A stretch of DNA of 64,000 nt, from NCBI GenBank assembly GCA_001939145.1, contig LSRX01000250.1, positions 409,563 to 473,562 on the forward strand, given 5' to 3'. The notes below the pieces were generated by a model, which made no database searches, was not told where the DNA came from, and saw only the letters and a program-made list of their open reading frames with translations. Below, one piece after another: positions 32,760 to 44,649 of the stretch; the stretch's first letter is position 1, and each line of letters begins with the position of its first letter. This DNA is from Symbiodinium microadriaticum (lineage: Eukaryota; Sar; Dinophyceae; Suessiales; Symbiodiniaceae). A program made the translations under genes and the position numbers.

Positions 32760-34100
32760 TACAACTGAAATCTTTTTCGGGCATGGTCATTGTCCTGTGC
32801 TCACTGGTTGCTCTGCAAATCGACCTCAGCTTCGCTGACAATCGCAGCACTGTCAAAGCTGACGAAGGCCCATCCATGTTTTGTCGGTGCAGGGCTACTA
32901 TTTGGTATGAACAGGCAAAGCACAAGCAAACACATGCCACAGTGCAGGAGCCTTGGCCTTGGAATTGCCTCCTATCACCATGGCAAGCACCAGCAAATCC
33001 TTCATCGGATCAACCTTTTCCCTGTGCTTCTTCCTGCTCGACTTAGCACACCTCGGATGCTCGGAGCCCAGCGCATCCGAAGTTCTCGCAGCTCAGCGCT
33101 GCGAGCTGTGCCGGCTGCCGTGTCAATGTGAATCGGGGCAGACATGCAGTTTGGGCAGGAAGCTGAATTGTTGCTTATGGCTTGTACCATAACTTCGGAG
33201 CTGTGCTGGCGGATCGGACATGAAAGGGGTGACTGAAGGAAGCATCACATGCCGGATCGGCGTGGGCACGCAGTCCTCAGTTCAGATGTAGCAGATGGTG
33301 TCGGAGGCTGGGAGGGAGGAATACATTCATTGCGGAGCAATTTCAACGGCACCACACAGGCCTAAGGTCTCATAAGCTTTGCTCGGTTGCTTGCAAGGCT
33401 CCCAGCAGAGATGCTCTGCTCCTTGATGGGAGACCTCACTTTCGAGGGAGGCTGGCTTCAACCGGGAGAAGGAAGGGACGATGTGTCTCGAAGAAGCAGG
33501 AGGCATCGTGAGGCAAAAGGGGGAAGGCAGGCAAGGAACAACAAGACAAACAAATAACCAGCACCAAAGCCACGCCGAAACCCCAAGCCTCCGCGTGCTG
33601 CGCCAGTCGACCGACATTGGTTTGAGGACTGATTTGCAAAATGCACCGGCCCTAGGCATGCAAACTGTTAGCTCGGGAAGAATACAAACCGGTCAGCGAT
33701 TGAGGTGCTTTTGGCACCCCCGGGTCTGACGGACGCAACCGCCGCCAGAGCCACTGCTGTTGAACTTGAAGCGTCGGGACACGAGTGGAGGATGAACAAC
33801 ATTTTGTGCTGTTGCCTTCGGCGAAGACTCGACAAAGCCGACCAGGTCTGCAGATCCCTCACCTCCAGCACTGCCTTGGCAATTCAACGTCTTGCCAGGA
33901 GCCCCGGGCCCGCGGTGAGCCAGACCCGAGAGACTCTGGGGCCGGGGGATGGCGGCTTCAGCCCGGCACAGAGGGTTAAAATCATAAAACAAGCTCGTCA
34001 CGGCAGTGGTCGCATGTTGCATCTGTGAGCAGATGTACAACATGTTGCCGTTGTGAAGAACGAAAACAGACTGACACAGAGCAGTACGGAGCATAGCACA
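32760..34100. other. Gene-poor stretch with two adjacent hairpins
   Basis: No convincing coding segment. Near 33058-33084 CGGATGC pairs with GCATCCG, and near 33085-33108 CTCGCAG pairs with CTGCGAG. The two palindromes lie side by side. Their function is unknown. Confidence 0.45.
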
Positions 34101-34135
34101 AAATAAGCCCTGCAAGTGTGCAAACTGAAATTTCT

Positions 34136-34880
34136 TCAACGAAGGTCCACGCACTCTCCGGTGACGATGTCAGGCTTGGGCTTGGTAAGCCACATGTAGG
34201 CACCAGCTCCCAGAAGCAACGCAACCTGAGCCAACGGAGTGTCGCGCCAAGCTCCAGGGCGCTGGCATGGGTGTCTGTGATCTCTGCTCTCACGGAAGTG
34301 TGGGTGTATGGAGTAGTAGCACACCAGCAGCTAGGAAGCGAGTGCGTAAAGCACTTTGTGCTAAGACGGCTTCGGCAGCAACCCCCACCAAGGGCACAGA
34401 TTCACCTGCCGAGTCTTGGTGGCAGGATAAGAAACCAGCAGAACTGTCCGTGAGAGCCCCCTTCCCGGCAGCTCCTGCTGGTTGCGGCTCTCCACTCACT
34501 CGCCGCCAGAGTTCCTCACCGGACCGACAACCCCGTATGCAAGGAATTCGCGGGGCCCTCTCTCGACCAGGCTTTGAATTTGCGCTTCTGCTCCGGTGTA
34601 AGCTTCGCAGTGTCCATGCTGGAAAGCTTGTCCTGCCAAGCAAGATGAAGTCGTCTAGATGCTGTTCAACGTCGACAGCCTGGCCTTCATGTCCTCTCGC
34701 CACTTCTGGGACATTGGAAGATCGGCACGATCCGAGTAGCTTGTCCTATGCTTCGCAACTTACTCTCGGCAATTGCCTGCTGCTAGGAGTGCCTGAGATT
34801 CCTGAGGTACCCACCAATCCATTTCCATGCCAACAACTATGGTCAGCAAACAAGCGCAAAGCGCCTGGGGCTAGTCTCGG
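34136..34880 (-). CDS. Unidentified multi-exon gene, C-terminal part with tail anchor
   Basis: Minus-strand segments that look coding: MDWWVPQESQALLAAGNCRE (about 34770-34830), followed by a consensus donor GTAAGT; ADLPMSQKWREDMKARLSTL (about 34665-34725); DKLSSMDTAKLTPEQKRKFK (about 34560-34640), after a CTTGGCAG acceptor; and TPLAQVALLLGAGAYMWLTK...IVTGECVDLR with a stop at 34136. The last contains a hydrophobic segment of about 16 residues close to the C-terminus, so the product may be tail-anchored. I do not recognise the family. The order and frame changes suit short introns, but the exon joins are not proven. Confidence 0.35.
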
Positions 34881-34929
34881 CGCGGTTTGGGAAACAAGGA
34901 GAACAAATCAATGGGTCAAGTTGACGGTC

Positions 34930-37900
34930 TGACCATGATGCCAAGGCGAGCACAACTGTGGACAATGCGGGGGTGGCCATGTGCGCCATTTTAGCGGGGC
35001 GTCGATTAGCGGATGCAGCGGTGCAGCTGCAAGTGGGATCAAGCAGGTGCTGTGAACGTCTAAGTATATGAGCATGTGGCAGAGCTTCAGTCGACATGAA
35101 ACGACTGAGGACTGACGCGGGCATGGGGTGTTTCTGGGGCTTGAAGGAGCTGTTGGACATGACTTGAAAGCGGATGCATACACACGACATGCCAGGGATC
35201 TGGCATGCTAGACAGGGGATCTCGGCAGACTCACAGTCATCCAACAATTCCATACTCCACTAAGTCTATTCCTGAGTCGGATACTCGTGGGAGGCTGTTC
35301 CCATGGTGGTAATATATGCGGGAGCTACCAAAGAAATGGTGGTGAAGCTGGGCAGCTCGTGTTTTCCTGCCGTCTCCCTGCTTGTGAGACTCAGCTTGCC
35401 CTCAAGGATGGCCAGCGCGATGGCGAGGCGCTGAAGGGATCACACAAGAAGTCTTCCACGAAGCAGTGTCGGAGCAATTACAGGTAGGACGTCTTCAATG
35501 TTTCGATGTCGTCACTGGCCTTCTCCTCGATGCCTGACAGGAAGGTGTCAAGTCCTGAAATGGGAATGGCTCAAGCTATGTCGATCAGCTCGTGGCATCT
35601 GATAGCCAAGGGTAAGGACGGTGCCAATTGGAAGGTCCATGACGAGACACTCAGCATAAACAAGCATGAAAATGCCGCAGTCCGACCAATTTTTCTGTTG
35701 CCTTGGCAGTGGACAGTGCTACTTGTTTATCTGAGACTTCGCGACGGAGCCCCCAAGAAGAGGTATAAGCTCACTGCGGCAGACGGTTGTCCACTTGCAG
35801 ATCTAGGCGACCTGCAGCTTTGGTTGGTAATTGGTGGCTGAACCATGCACCGGCAAGGGCCCAGTGTCGGCCCTTCTGTTGCCCTTCAAAGTGCCAGGAC
35901 AGTTTTGATGCGGCACGAACGAGATCATGAAGCTTCAGTCTTCGCAGGTGCACTATGGCCCTACATCTGAGTAAGTGTAATTACCGAGTCAAACAGGCCC
36001 GGATGTCCAGGAAAAGACGTGACCTCGGCCGCCATGAATTCGGTGAGCCTGCGAGCACTGCGCAACTTCTCTTGGAGCGGACAACCTCTGCAGCAAATAG
36101 AAACGGAGTAGACTGAGTAGACACAAGCAATGCACATGCATGCGCTTGCCTCTGGCCCAAGAGCTTTGGGACCGGCAGGCTCAGCGAATCAAAGTAAGAA
36201 ATGGTACGCCTCGCAAAACTCCGACTTGACGAATTTACGGGTGGTGGCCAAACAGCCTTCACCCAATGCCAAACATGTTAATCATTCTTGAACAAGGCAA
36301 CCAGTAGACTGTTTGTCCAGTTGACGGAGCCCAATCAAAGATGTCTCACAGCAGCACACAGCCTGGGGATGTGAACCATGGCGAGCCTCGGATGGCGCGA
36401 TTTTATTGCAATTCGGTGGCACTTTGACTCTGAGTTCTGCGCGACCAGTGGCAGCCTTCCAAGTGCAACGGCACAAGGATGGCTCGCAACTCCGCGACAT
36501 TGACTGCAGCACGCCTGGCGACAAATGATCCACGCAGGCAAATTTTGTCGTGTCTCGGCTCGGAACATTCTCGTATCTTTGCACGGTCCATATGGTCTTC
36601 GTTGTCACCAGGCACCGACACATGCTCGCGATCCGGAGTGAATTTGCGGGTGTCCACCGGCAATTCCTGCAGTGAAACATCCGGAAGTTGAACAGCCACT
36701 GGACGATCCAATGCCGCTTCAATCCTGCTTTTGTTCTATCTGCTCACCACCATCTGCATCGCTGAATTACTGCTATGGCTGACTGTCCGGATCATGTTGT
36801 CCGTTGTATCGTAGCCGGTTGTCATCGCTACTTTCTGCATCTATCGTCCAGGTCCTTCGCCGCTTTTCATCTGCTGTCAGGTTCAGCCTTCGGCTGCAGC
36901 ATTCGCTCATGCCTCCCCTGCCCGACTTTGCCAGCCAGGACTACAAGAAGCAAGCTCGCATGTCTCCTTTGGGGACATGCAAGCCGTGCCCGGGTCCTTC
37001 GAGAAATTCGAGACCTGAATGTGATTCTGCTACAGGACCGGGCACTGATGGGCAGCCTGGTGTGGGCTCGCAGGCGGCCGCGGGGCTTGGAGCTCCAAGA
37101 ATTTCCCATGACGACTTGGCAGTTATTTTGAAGACCTCGCACTGCAAGTGTTCAAAGCTTCTCCGCCTTCTGAGGCAGCACTCCAATCGTCGCTGCCGGT
37201 GCAGCCGCTCACCACATGCGCAGTTCTCAATCCTAGGCCCGTCCTAGGCAAGCTCTGGAGTGTACCCCCTCACAGTTTCTTGTCAAGTCCACTGACACGT
37301 GCCTCGTTGAATCGGCATGACTTGACACGTGTCTTCCTCAGAGCCAGTTGTGCTGTGTCGTCGCTGGCGCTTTTGCAATCCGCGTCCAATTGTCATCTGT
37401 AAACTGAGCAACCTGTCCCCAATCCCAGGCTTACACCTTTCCCCCTCCAGCGCCACCCATGATCTTCTCCCCAATTCTTGCTGTCCTGCACAGGAGGACA
37501 GTTGTATACAGTTGTTATGAATTGATGTGAGGAGCCATGAACCGACGGCCTCTCTGAGGGGTGCGGGATGGTGCGGGTAACACGATCCCGGCCGCGGGAC
37601 AGATAGCGAGCCATCGCTTCACTGACACCAGCCCCTGCCCAAATTTTTGGGCGGCCCCTAGCATCCTGCGTTTGAGACTGGCCCATTGGATGGGTTCCAT
37701 TCCGGCAGCATGTGCGCAGCGTGGTCTCAGCCAATGGTAGTCTTGGGTATTGTATCTTGACAAGGCGTGCCAAGACCGAGCAATGATGGAAGCGCGTGGA
37801 ATCACGATAAACGTGTCGTCTTGTCGCGTTAACTGTTTGCTTGTTTCGTGGGATTCGCGTGCTGTAACGTCGGGTCAATTTATTCTAGCGGCCGCCTGTT

Positions 37901-40320
37901 TTGCTTATGTCTTCTCCGTGGTTGTTTCGTGTCTCTTGGTTTCCAACTCCTCAAACCCAACCCAACCCTCATACCAACCCTACTGCAAGCAAGTCGAGCA
38001 CAGCTCTGAGCAACAAGAGCTTTACAACGGCACGTTGCAGAGACCCAGGCGTCCTTGTGGGCATCATGATTCAAGGGCATCGAAGTGTCACAAAAGGGAC
38101 ATTTGCCAAGAGCTAACGAGCGACAACACCTGCAGCAACCATGGCAGAACACGGGAAAGCGTGCGGTAGTGAATCATTCGCCCCCTTTTCGCTGTCCAAA
38201 CCCCCATGTGCAGCTTGATACGTAGTCTCTGCTTCATGTCGGCACATGCTGAACGTCAGCCATACAGGACAGCGTCCCAAGTTCCCAAGGAAGCGCTATT
38301 CACAATGCCTGTCATGCAAACCACGAACTCTTGGAGAAGGAGTCGGAGGGAAGAAAATCGAAGGGCTCGAAACATCAAGAACATCTAGAATCTAAATAAT
38401 TCCAGGCAGCCACCGCCCCCGTGCAGACTCCGGGATGTTGCTCCTCGCGGCCGGCCGCTTTGGGCTTGTGTGTGCAGGAGCAAGAAAATTTGATGCTAGG
38501 GCTCAAGTCTGCATTTACCATGGGACGGAATATATCCAAGCATGTCTCGGAGAAGCCCTTTTAGCCGCTTGTGTGTGCTGAGAGAACGGGGCCAAAGTAT
38601 CTGTGTCAGATGTCTGTTGCCGTGTTGAGGGCAGTGAGGCTCAGAGAGTCGAAGCTATCATCGGACAGCCGAGGGCTTCTGTCTGTGACCTTGCTTGAAA
38701 CAGCAAGGCATGTGCCTGAGAGTCGCGCCGCAGGCTGCTGAAGGATGCTCTCACAGCACGTCCAAAACCGAAGGGTGTTCTTGCCCGCGGACTGGCCATG
38801 AAAGCAACGTATGAGCTGCAACGATTTCATCACCTTGTGGGGATGGCCTAAGCCCCGGTGGCGGGGTGCACCTTTCAGAACGGGCCGAGTTAGGTCAAGA
38901 TTGTGCTTCCGCACAATCTTCACCCTTAACGATGGAGCAGAATATAGGAGCTCCGAAAAGGACAGATGACACAAGCATAAGCATTTTACAGTGATATCCC
39001 TGCCTGATTGGGCTTCTTTAGACTGGGCTTTATATGGTATGTCCCAATCTTGATCGGTATTGCATTCTTTTGATTGCCTTCTTTCGGCCTTGTCGCGCAA
39101 GGGTTTCTCGCAAAAACCAAATCCTGCGACACACTTTGTCGCGCAGGGCTTCGCCTGAATATCGGAAAACACTCGTCACAAGGAGCAGCACAGTCCGCAT
39201 GTCCCTTGCGCAAGAACCCACTGAAGCTCTGGAATGGGTGCGGATTTGGGGCTGACTGCTGTGGCTCCACTCACTGTCCGCTTGCAATAATTGCGTCTCA
39301 TGTACCATTCACACGTGCATTCGCAGTGTGAGAGTCCACTGGAACAGTTTTGCCGGGCGGACTCGTCGTGAAAGCAATGCATCGGGTAAAACGGCTTCAG
39401 CATATTATCGGCAAGACATTCCACGAAACAGCAATGCACAGTAATGCGTTCAGAGATCAGACCAGTGTGCACGCCTGGTGCGAAACTGATGCAAGCGGCG
39501 CTGCGGCTCCACTGACTGTCCGACTGCAGCGGTTGCCGCCTGCACCCCAGCGCATGGAAGCTAGAATGCACGAGAAGGAAGTTTGTCTTGTCACATCCAG
39601 ACCGGACAGGAAATATCTGCAAGGGGACAACCTTTTCAATCGAACTTTTAGAAACCTGTGCAGCCAGCCCGCGTGGCGACTCGGAAAAGCTCGTGCGCCG
39701 ACCGGCTGGCAAAGCTGCCGGCCCGTTGAATTGCAGGACATTTGGTGAAGACATGAATGGGAGACTCTGTCTGCATCCAATTCACCGCCGCCTCATTGTC
39801 AAATACCATGCTGGCTGCTGTTGAAAAGGCATCGGTATCAGTACACACACCGTAGCCAGGCGGCATTCCGGAATCAAGGCCTCTCCATGCATGTGCCTGC
39901 TCGGCTTGAAGGCCTTGCCGTAGAGCAAAGCAGGACACCTTCGACTGCGCATGATCTTCCATGGCTGAGGCCGCTTGGGAGTCCTTGGGACCTTGGGATT
40001 TTCCTGCACCTGAGCCAGTTTCATCGGCATTCACCAATAACCGAGATTGAAAAAGACTAAGACTTCAGGGGTCAACGAATTGTAACAAATCTGAACCCTC
40101 GAGTCCTGTCGCTGCTGGATGAGGCCACGCGCATGGAGAAGCGACTCTGCCTCCAGCTGTTCGATGGGTTTGTAAGAGCTTCGGACGACGAATTTGTGGT
40201 GCTGAAATGCTCCTCCGGAACTCAATCTCGAAGCAAAGCCCCTAAACTGCCCTAAGCGATCTCGGACGAGGTCAAGTGGTCTCGTCCTTGCGAAGCAACA
40301 ATGGGCCCATGGGCAAGCTC
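34930..40320. other. Gene-poor stretch, no confident gene
   Basis: Frames of 60-150 codons occur on both strands without family motifs. The most protein-like are minus-strand 36403-36700 (VAVQLPDVSLQELPVDTRKF, VARRAAVNVAELRAILVPLH) and 35771-35940 (LVRAASKLSWHFEGQQKGRH). Both could be isolated exons. No repeats longer than simple-sequence runs stand out. Confidence 0.35.
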
Positions 40321-40555
40321 CTTTGTCCGCTGCCTCGCGACTCCAACAGCCGCCTCCTTCTGCATACCCGACCGGCTTCGATCCTTGTCCTTTTATTATT
40401 TATAGCGAGGTGGTGTCACCACCATCAGAGGGTCTGCCAGTTTCAATGAAAGCAGTTTTGGTTGCAGCATCTCTACCTGGCTGCCATGAGTTCGGTGGAT
40501 TATCGATCACCCTCATGCCAACCTGCCGTCTCAACCTGCAACCTCTTTGGCTCTC

Positions 40556-40585
40556 TTCCTTCCTTCCTTCCTTCCTTCGTTCCTT
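40556..40585 (+). repeat. (TTCC)n microsatellite
   Basis: CTTCCTTCCTTCCTTCCTTC followed by GTTCCTTCCGG. Confidence 0.85.
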
Positions 40586-41060
40586 CCGGTCCGGTCCAGC
40601 TCAGACGACAACTTTATACCCGCGCTCCATGCAACAGGCCCGATGCCTCCTCCACTGCCAAACACTCTTGGTTCTGCGACTATGCGGCAGCTTCTCTCAG
40701 GAACTCAGAGTTCAACGCTAAGACCGAGCCGCGCCTCGGGCAGCTGTTTTCCGACCTTTTTGCCTCCCGGCGCAGAGCAACAAAACTGGGCGGGTCTTCA
40801 GACATCATGATAGTGGGGAGCATCGAGCCGGCGCACTTGAGACTCAGCGACGGCAATGCTCCCGTGCCTGTGGAAGTCTCCACACAACGACATTCTGCTC
40901 TAAGTTACTTCGAGGCGCATGGATCTTCGAGCTTCGCCCAGTCTAGTGTTCTACGATCCTGCACCGACGACTTCACGGTGCTTGCCAGCGGGGTTGCCCC
41001 CTGCAGCACCCCACTGCAAACGCACATGGGCTCACTGCTACGAGTGCAAGCACCAAAACG

Positions 41061-42019
41061 TCAAAGACGAGGGGACACGCCCTGCCCACTCAACAAATCG
41101 AGAAGTGCGTTCACGAAGTCCATAGATGGATCACCAGTTAGCAGCACATCAAAATGTTGCGAATATTCTGCTAGCACTGCCTTGGACGGTTCGTGGAGGA
41201 ATGCCACTTTAAGAACTACAATCTCGGGTGGCAAGCCACGCAGTGGTGCACAATCCGAAGGCTTGTCGCCAAGCAGAAGGGCATGGGTTTTCCCAGCCGC
41301 CAGGCCTGAAAAATCGGGAATCTTTGTCAGTGCATCGGCCTTATCGCGTGAAGTGATGCTCACGTCCTCATCCAGGCTGTTGGCCACCAGGCGGGCAGTA
41401 GAAGGCAGCTCAGCCGTAGAGGTTCGAAGGATCGGCACCAGCAATTCACGAATTCCAGCCGAAATCAGAAACAGTGGTACATTCCACTTCTTGATCCAGT
41501 CAAACGTTGCACTGAGATTCTGCCGCGTGCGCACGTTGCTCTTCAACAGGCACTGCGATGCAAACTGTGACAGCTGGTGTTGTGAAGATACATCGTGGAA
41601 GGACTTGAACCAACTCCTCGTCGCGGCTGCCCTTTGCTCTGGATCTTGGTTGCACTTTTCCATGCGCTGGGCTTCCGTCAGCCTGTCCCAAGCATTAAGA
41701 TCTCGAAAGATTGCTCCCACCTCTGGCAGGAGGGTCGTGTCGAGATGCTGCATCACGATCTGATGGCATTGATCACCTTGAGTTTTCAGGTGGCTCAATG
41801 GACGAACCTAACACAACCCGACCAGCAGAATGACACTGCGGACAAGCTGCCTGGCCGACCGTCGCAGCCAACATAGCGCGTCAGCGTCTGGTCGAAATCC
41901 GAGATGATCATCAGCTTCTGATACCCCGCTTGACAGAAGTCCTCTGCCAAGCGGTCGAAGTTGGCTCCGAAGAAGGATGTCGCCGGAGCCACATGGCGAA
42001 GAGCGGCGGCCGAAGTCAT
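41061..42019 (-). CDS. Cytosolic pyrimidine 5'-nucleotidase (UMPH-1/NT5C3-like), two exons
   Basis: Dephosphorylates pyrimidine nucleoside monophosphates such as UMP and CMP; HAD superfamily, Mg-dependent. Exon 1 (42019-41851) carries the nucleophile motif MIISDFDQTLTRYVGCDG, where the first Asp of DFDQT is catalytic and the second is the acid/base. Exon 2 (41776-41061) carries motif II KWNVPLFLISAGI (Ser), the GKTHALLLGDKPSD motif with the metal-binding Asp, and the C-terminal FDVLLTGDPSMDFVNALLD. Joining CAG|GC at 41851 to AAG|G at 41776 removes a 74-bp GC-AG intron and gives RPGDQCHQIV, which lines up with the family's 'SCHGVL' segment. The product is 294 residues, near the usual 290-330. 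The ATG at 42019 follows an in-frame stop a short way upstream. A further 5' exon cannot be excluded. Confidence 0.85.
41777..41850 (-). other. GC-AG intron of the 5'-nucleotidase gene
   Basis: Starts GCAGCTTGTC and ends AAAACTCAAG in the sense direction, 74 bp. Removal restores both frame and homology. GC donors are common in dinoflagellates. Confidence 0.75.
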
Positions 42020-42537
42020 ACTGCAGCTTTGCCACTGCTTTGCCTATCCCCGGAAAACTTCCTGCTGCTTCCGTGTAACAAATCCCGATCTACCCATACG
42101 ATATGCACGGCTGGCAGTTCCTTGCCTGTGGCGGTTTGACCTTTGTTTGTGTATGTACAGTATCAGGTCAGACAAATCGTCGAAGGTAACTAGTGCGAAC
42201 TGTAGCAATTTGTGCGCCGAACCCAACAACTGTTCTGCAAGGCTGCACCAGCAGAGGTTGCGATTGAGTCCATGAACTGTGTCTTTTGCGACCCAAACAG
42301 AGGCTAAGCAGCTTGAGTTATTTGTTGGTGACATCCCGCTCTCGCCTCTGCTCCCCTCATGCAGGCCTCTCGCCAAGATGTGGCCAGATGCACCTTGGCA
42401 TTGGCCGCGGCTCAGTCAGTCTCTTCAATGTCAGCGTCCACAGCTTCAGTACTTGCTTACTGGCACGAACGGGATAATCATAATGACAGCATTGAGAGGA
42501 GGCAAAGCAGGAGTATTGAGGGTCTCGATGGCGGAGT

Positions 42538-42665
42538 TCTCCAAACGGCTCCGTGGCACCCAGGGCCACGGCGGGCTGATGGAGCCGCTGAAAGCTTTGG
42601 GATTTAGGGTTGAGGCAGACACCAGAGCGTGCCGCGGCCCTGGGTGTCATGGACCCGTTTGGAGA
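42538..42665. repeat. 35-bp inverted repeat (hairpin) with 58-nt loop
   Basis: Arm 1 at 42538-42572 begins TCTCCAAACGG and ends CAGGGCCACGGC. Arm 2 at 42631-42665 is its reverse complement with four mismatches, some of which would be G-U wobbles in RNA. Confidence 0.85.
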
Positions 42666-42836
42666 CCGAGTTTGCAATTGTTGAGCACATCGCGTGTAGT
42701 CGTGATTCGTTGATCCTGGCCTGCTCTTGTTGCAGGCAAGACATATTTCAGGCAACTTCGCATCCACTGCAGACTAAGTCTGAATCTTAGCCGGGATGTG
42801 GTAGTTTTTTTGAAAAATTAAGGGGGTGAGAGCGAT

Positions 42837-42872
42837 TAGAGAGGGAGGGAGAGAGAGAGAGAGAGAGAGAAG
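42837..42872 (+). repeat. (GA)n microsatellite
   Basis: GAGAGGGAGGGAGAGAGAGA and more GA repeats. The sense of neighbouring genes would read this as a polypyrimidine tract. Confidence 0.85.
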
Positions 42873-42879
42873 TTGCAAG

Positions 42880-43984
42880 TAAGCGTTTTTCCGGAACAAT
42901 AGCTACTTGCGACCACCATTGCCCACTGTCTGCCCAAGTCCCTTGAGCCTCTTCGTGTAAGCTCGAAAGACATCAAAGAGGACTTGACCACACACCCGCT
43001 CAAACCCACCAGGTCCAAAGCGCCACCCAAAGACATAATGTACTGAGGAGTATGCACGGGCAGCGAATACTGTGCATAAGGCAGAGCTCCAAGAACACTG
43101 GTGGGTCTAGAATCTGCTGCTAAACGCTGGCGCCCTTAACTCCAAATGATGACCACCTGACCCATGGACCAGCCGAATAATGTACCGAGCATTCCGGCCG
43201 ACCCCTCGCAACCCCCGGAAATGTACTACGAACGCTCCGGGACCCCCTGTAACGCCCCCTTGCAAGCACATTAGCTTAGGGAGGGGTGCTCTTTCAGTCC
43301 GCACATATGATTCAAAGTTGAATCTAGAAGCCTGAGTGGGGAGGCACGATGATTTCCTCTTAAGCCGCATGTAGCTCGGCTTGGGATGTGGAGCTAACGC
43401 CGCCAGTTCGGTGAACATGCGTTGCCCATATTCTGAAACCTTCTGCCAAGCGTCCGAATTATTTGACTGAGGGCCGACCCAATTGTTACTGTAAAATGGT
43501 TGGCAACTGATCACAAGCCCATCCAGCCCATCCAGCCTTCATCAGCTTGGGCTAACCGGCTTCAGCCGCATGCAGAAGCAGCAGCTGTAGAGTCAGCATG
43601 GATTGTCACATCGCTCCCCAATTTCGCAACATGGCTCGAGCCCGTCAACAACAAATAAATCAGTTGAAGTCTCCCGCCTGCCGTGCGACCGCTCATGTTA
43701 CAGGCACACCGGACTGCCAACACAGCCTCGCGTCATCTCGTGTCTTGTGCTCGCACACCGCGAGCCTGGTCCAACGCTGAACTGCGGCGTGACCGCCAGC
43801 CTCTGCCAAGGCTCCAAGCTATGGGTTGCGTAATGAAGCACTGCAACATGCAGCGACATGAAACTGCAATGAGATGCGAGGCCCGTCCAAAGCTCTGCCG
43901 GACACTTTGGTCTTGCTACCGAAACTTGCCCTCAGCTCCTCTCGACTGCAAAGAGACAGCGGAAGGAATGAGCGTGCACGGAGG
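42880..43984. other. No confident gene
   Basis: One minus-strand frame of 135 codons (43107-43514) includes SDAWQKVSEYGQRMFTELAA and ARYIIRLVHGSGGHHLELR and may be an exon. It has no recognised family. Confidence 0.3.
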
Positions 43985-44640
43985 CCTGTGTGTGACCAGC
44001 CCCAATCACTCAGCCACCCAGCCGTGGACGCCAGCCCGTCGTTCAGCCACTCCACCGTAAAGCCTAGCCCCAGTCAGTCAGCCACTCAGCGGTGGACGCC
44101 AGCCCCAGTCACTCAGCTGTAGACGCCAGTCCCGGTCACTTTGCCACTCAGCCGTAGACGCCAGCCCCAGTCACTTTTTGAGTGTCTGACTGTCTGAACG
44201 GCTGAATGTGGATGTCTGAGTGGCTGTGTCTGAAAGGCTGAGAATGTGGATATCTGAACGGCTAAATGTCTTGATTGCCAAGTGGCTGCATGTCTGATGG
44301 GCTAAACGACTGCGTGTGGGCGGGCTGAATGTCTGAGTGTCTGACTGTTCGAGACTCCTACCAGCTTTGTGTTTGAGTGTCAAGGTGGTCGTTTGTTTGA
44401 ATGTTTGCGCGTGGGAGTGGCTGTGTGAGTGTTTCAATGTCTGATAGTGTCTGAATGTCTGCGTGTCTGGGTGTCGTAGTGTCTGAGTGACTGAGCGTCT
44501 GAGTATCAGAGGGGCTGCTGGTTGATGCCTGGGCGACTGAATGTCTGAGTGGTCAACTGCCTGCATGTCTGATTGGATAAACGTCTGCGTGAGGGCGTAG
44601 CTGAATGTTTAAGTGTCTGACTGTTGGAGACTTTAAGCAG
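43985..44640. repeat. Two-part degenerate satellite in inverted relation
   Basis: From 43985 to 44175 about five units of ~35 bp carry CACTCAGCC, GTGGACGCCAGCCCCAGT and variants. From 44176 to 44640 the sequence is made of GTCTGAGTG, GTCTGAATG and GGCTGAATG words. The second block is built from the reverse complement of the CACTCAG(A/C)C word of the first, so the two could fold on each other. Confidence 0.7.
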
Positions 44641-44649
44641 CTGTCTTTT

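Noticed and set aside
38600-39800. Apparent ~550-bp tandem duplication (GCGGACTsG...GTGAAAGCAA in both halves)
   Set aside because: Similarity is short and weak by eye. I could not extend it into a convincing alignment.
40462-41763. 433-codon open frame on the plus strand
   Set aside because: It lies opposite the 5'-nucleotidase exon, whose minus-strand protein shows a full set of HAD motifs. The plus frame has no motif and is its shadow.
44176-44640. CRISPR-like array
   Set aside because: The words are short, degenerate and irregularly spaced, with no unique spacers; the genome is eukaryotic.
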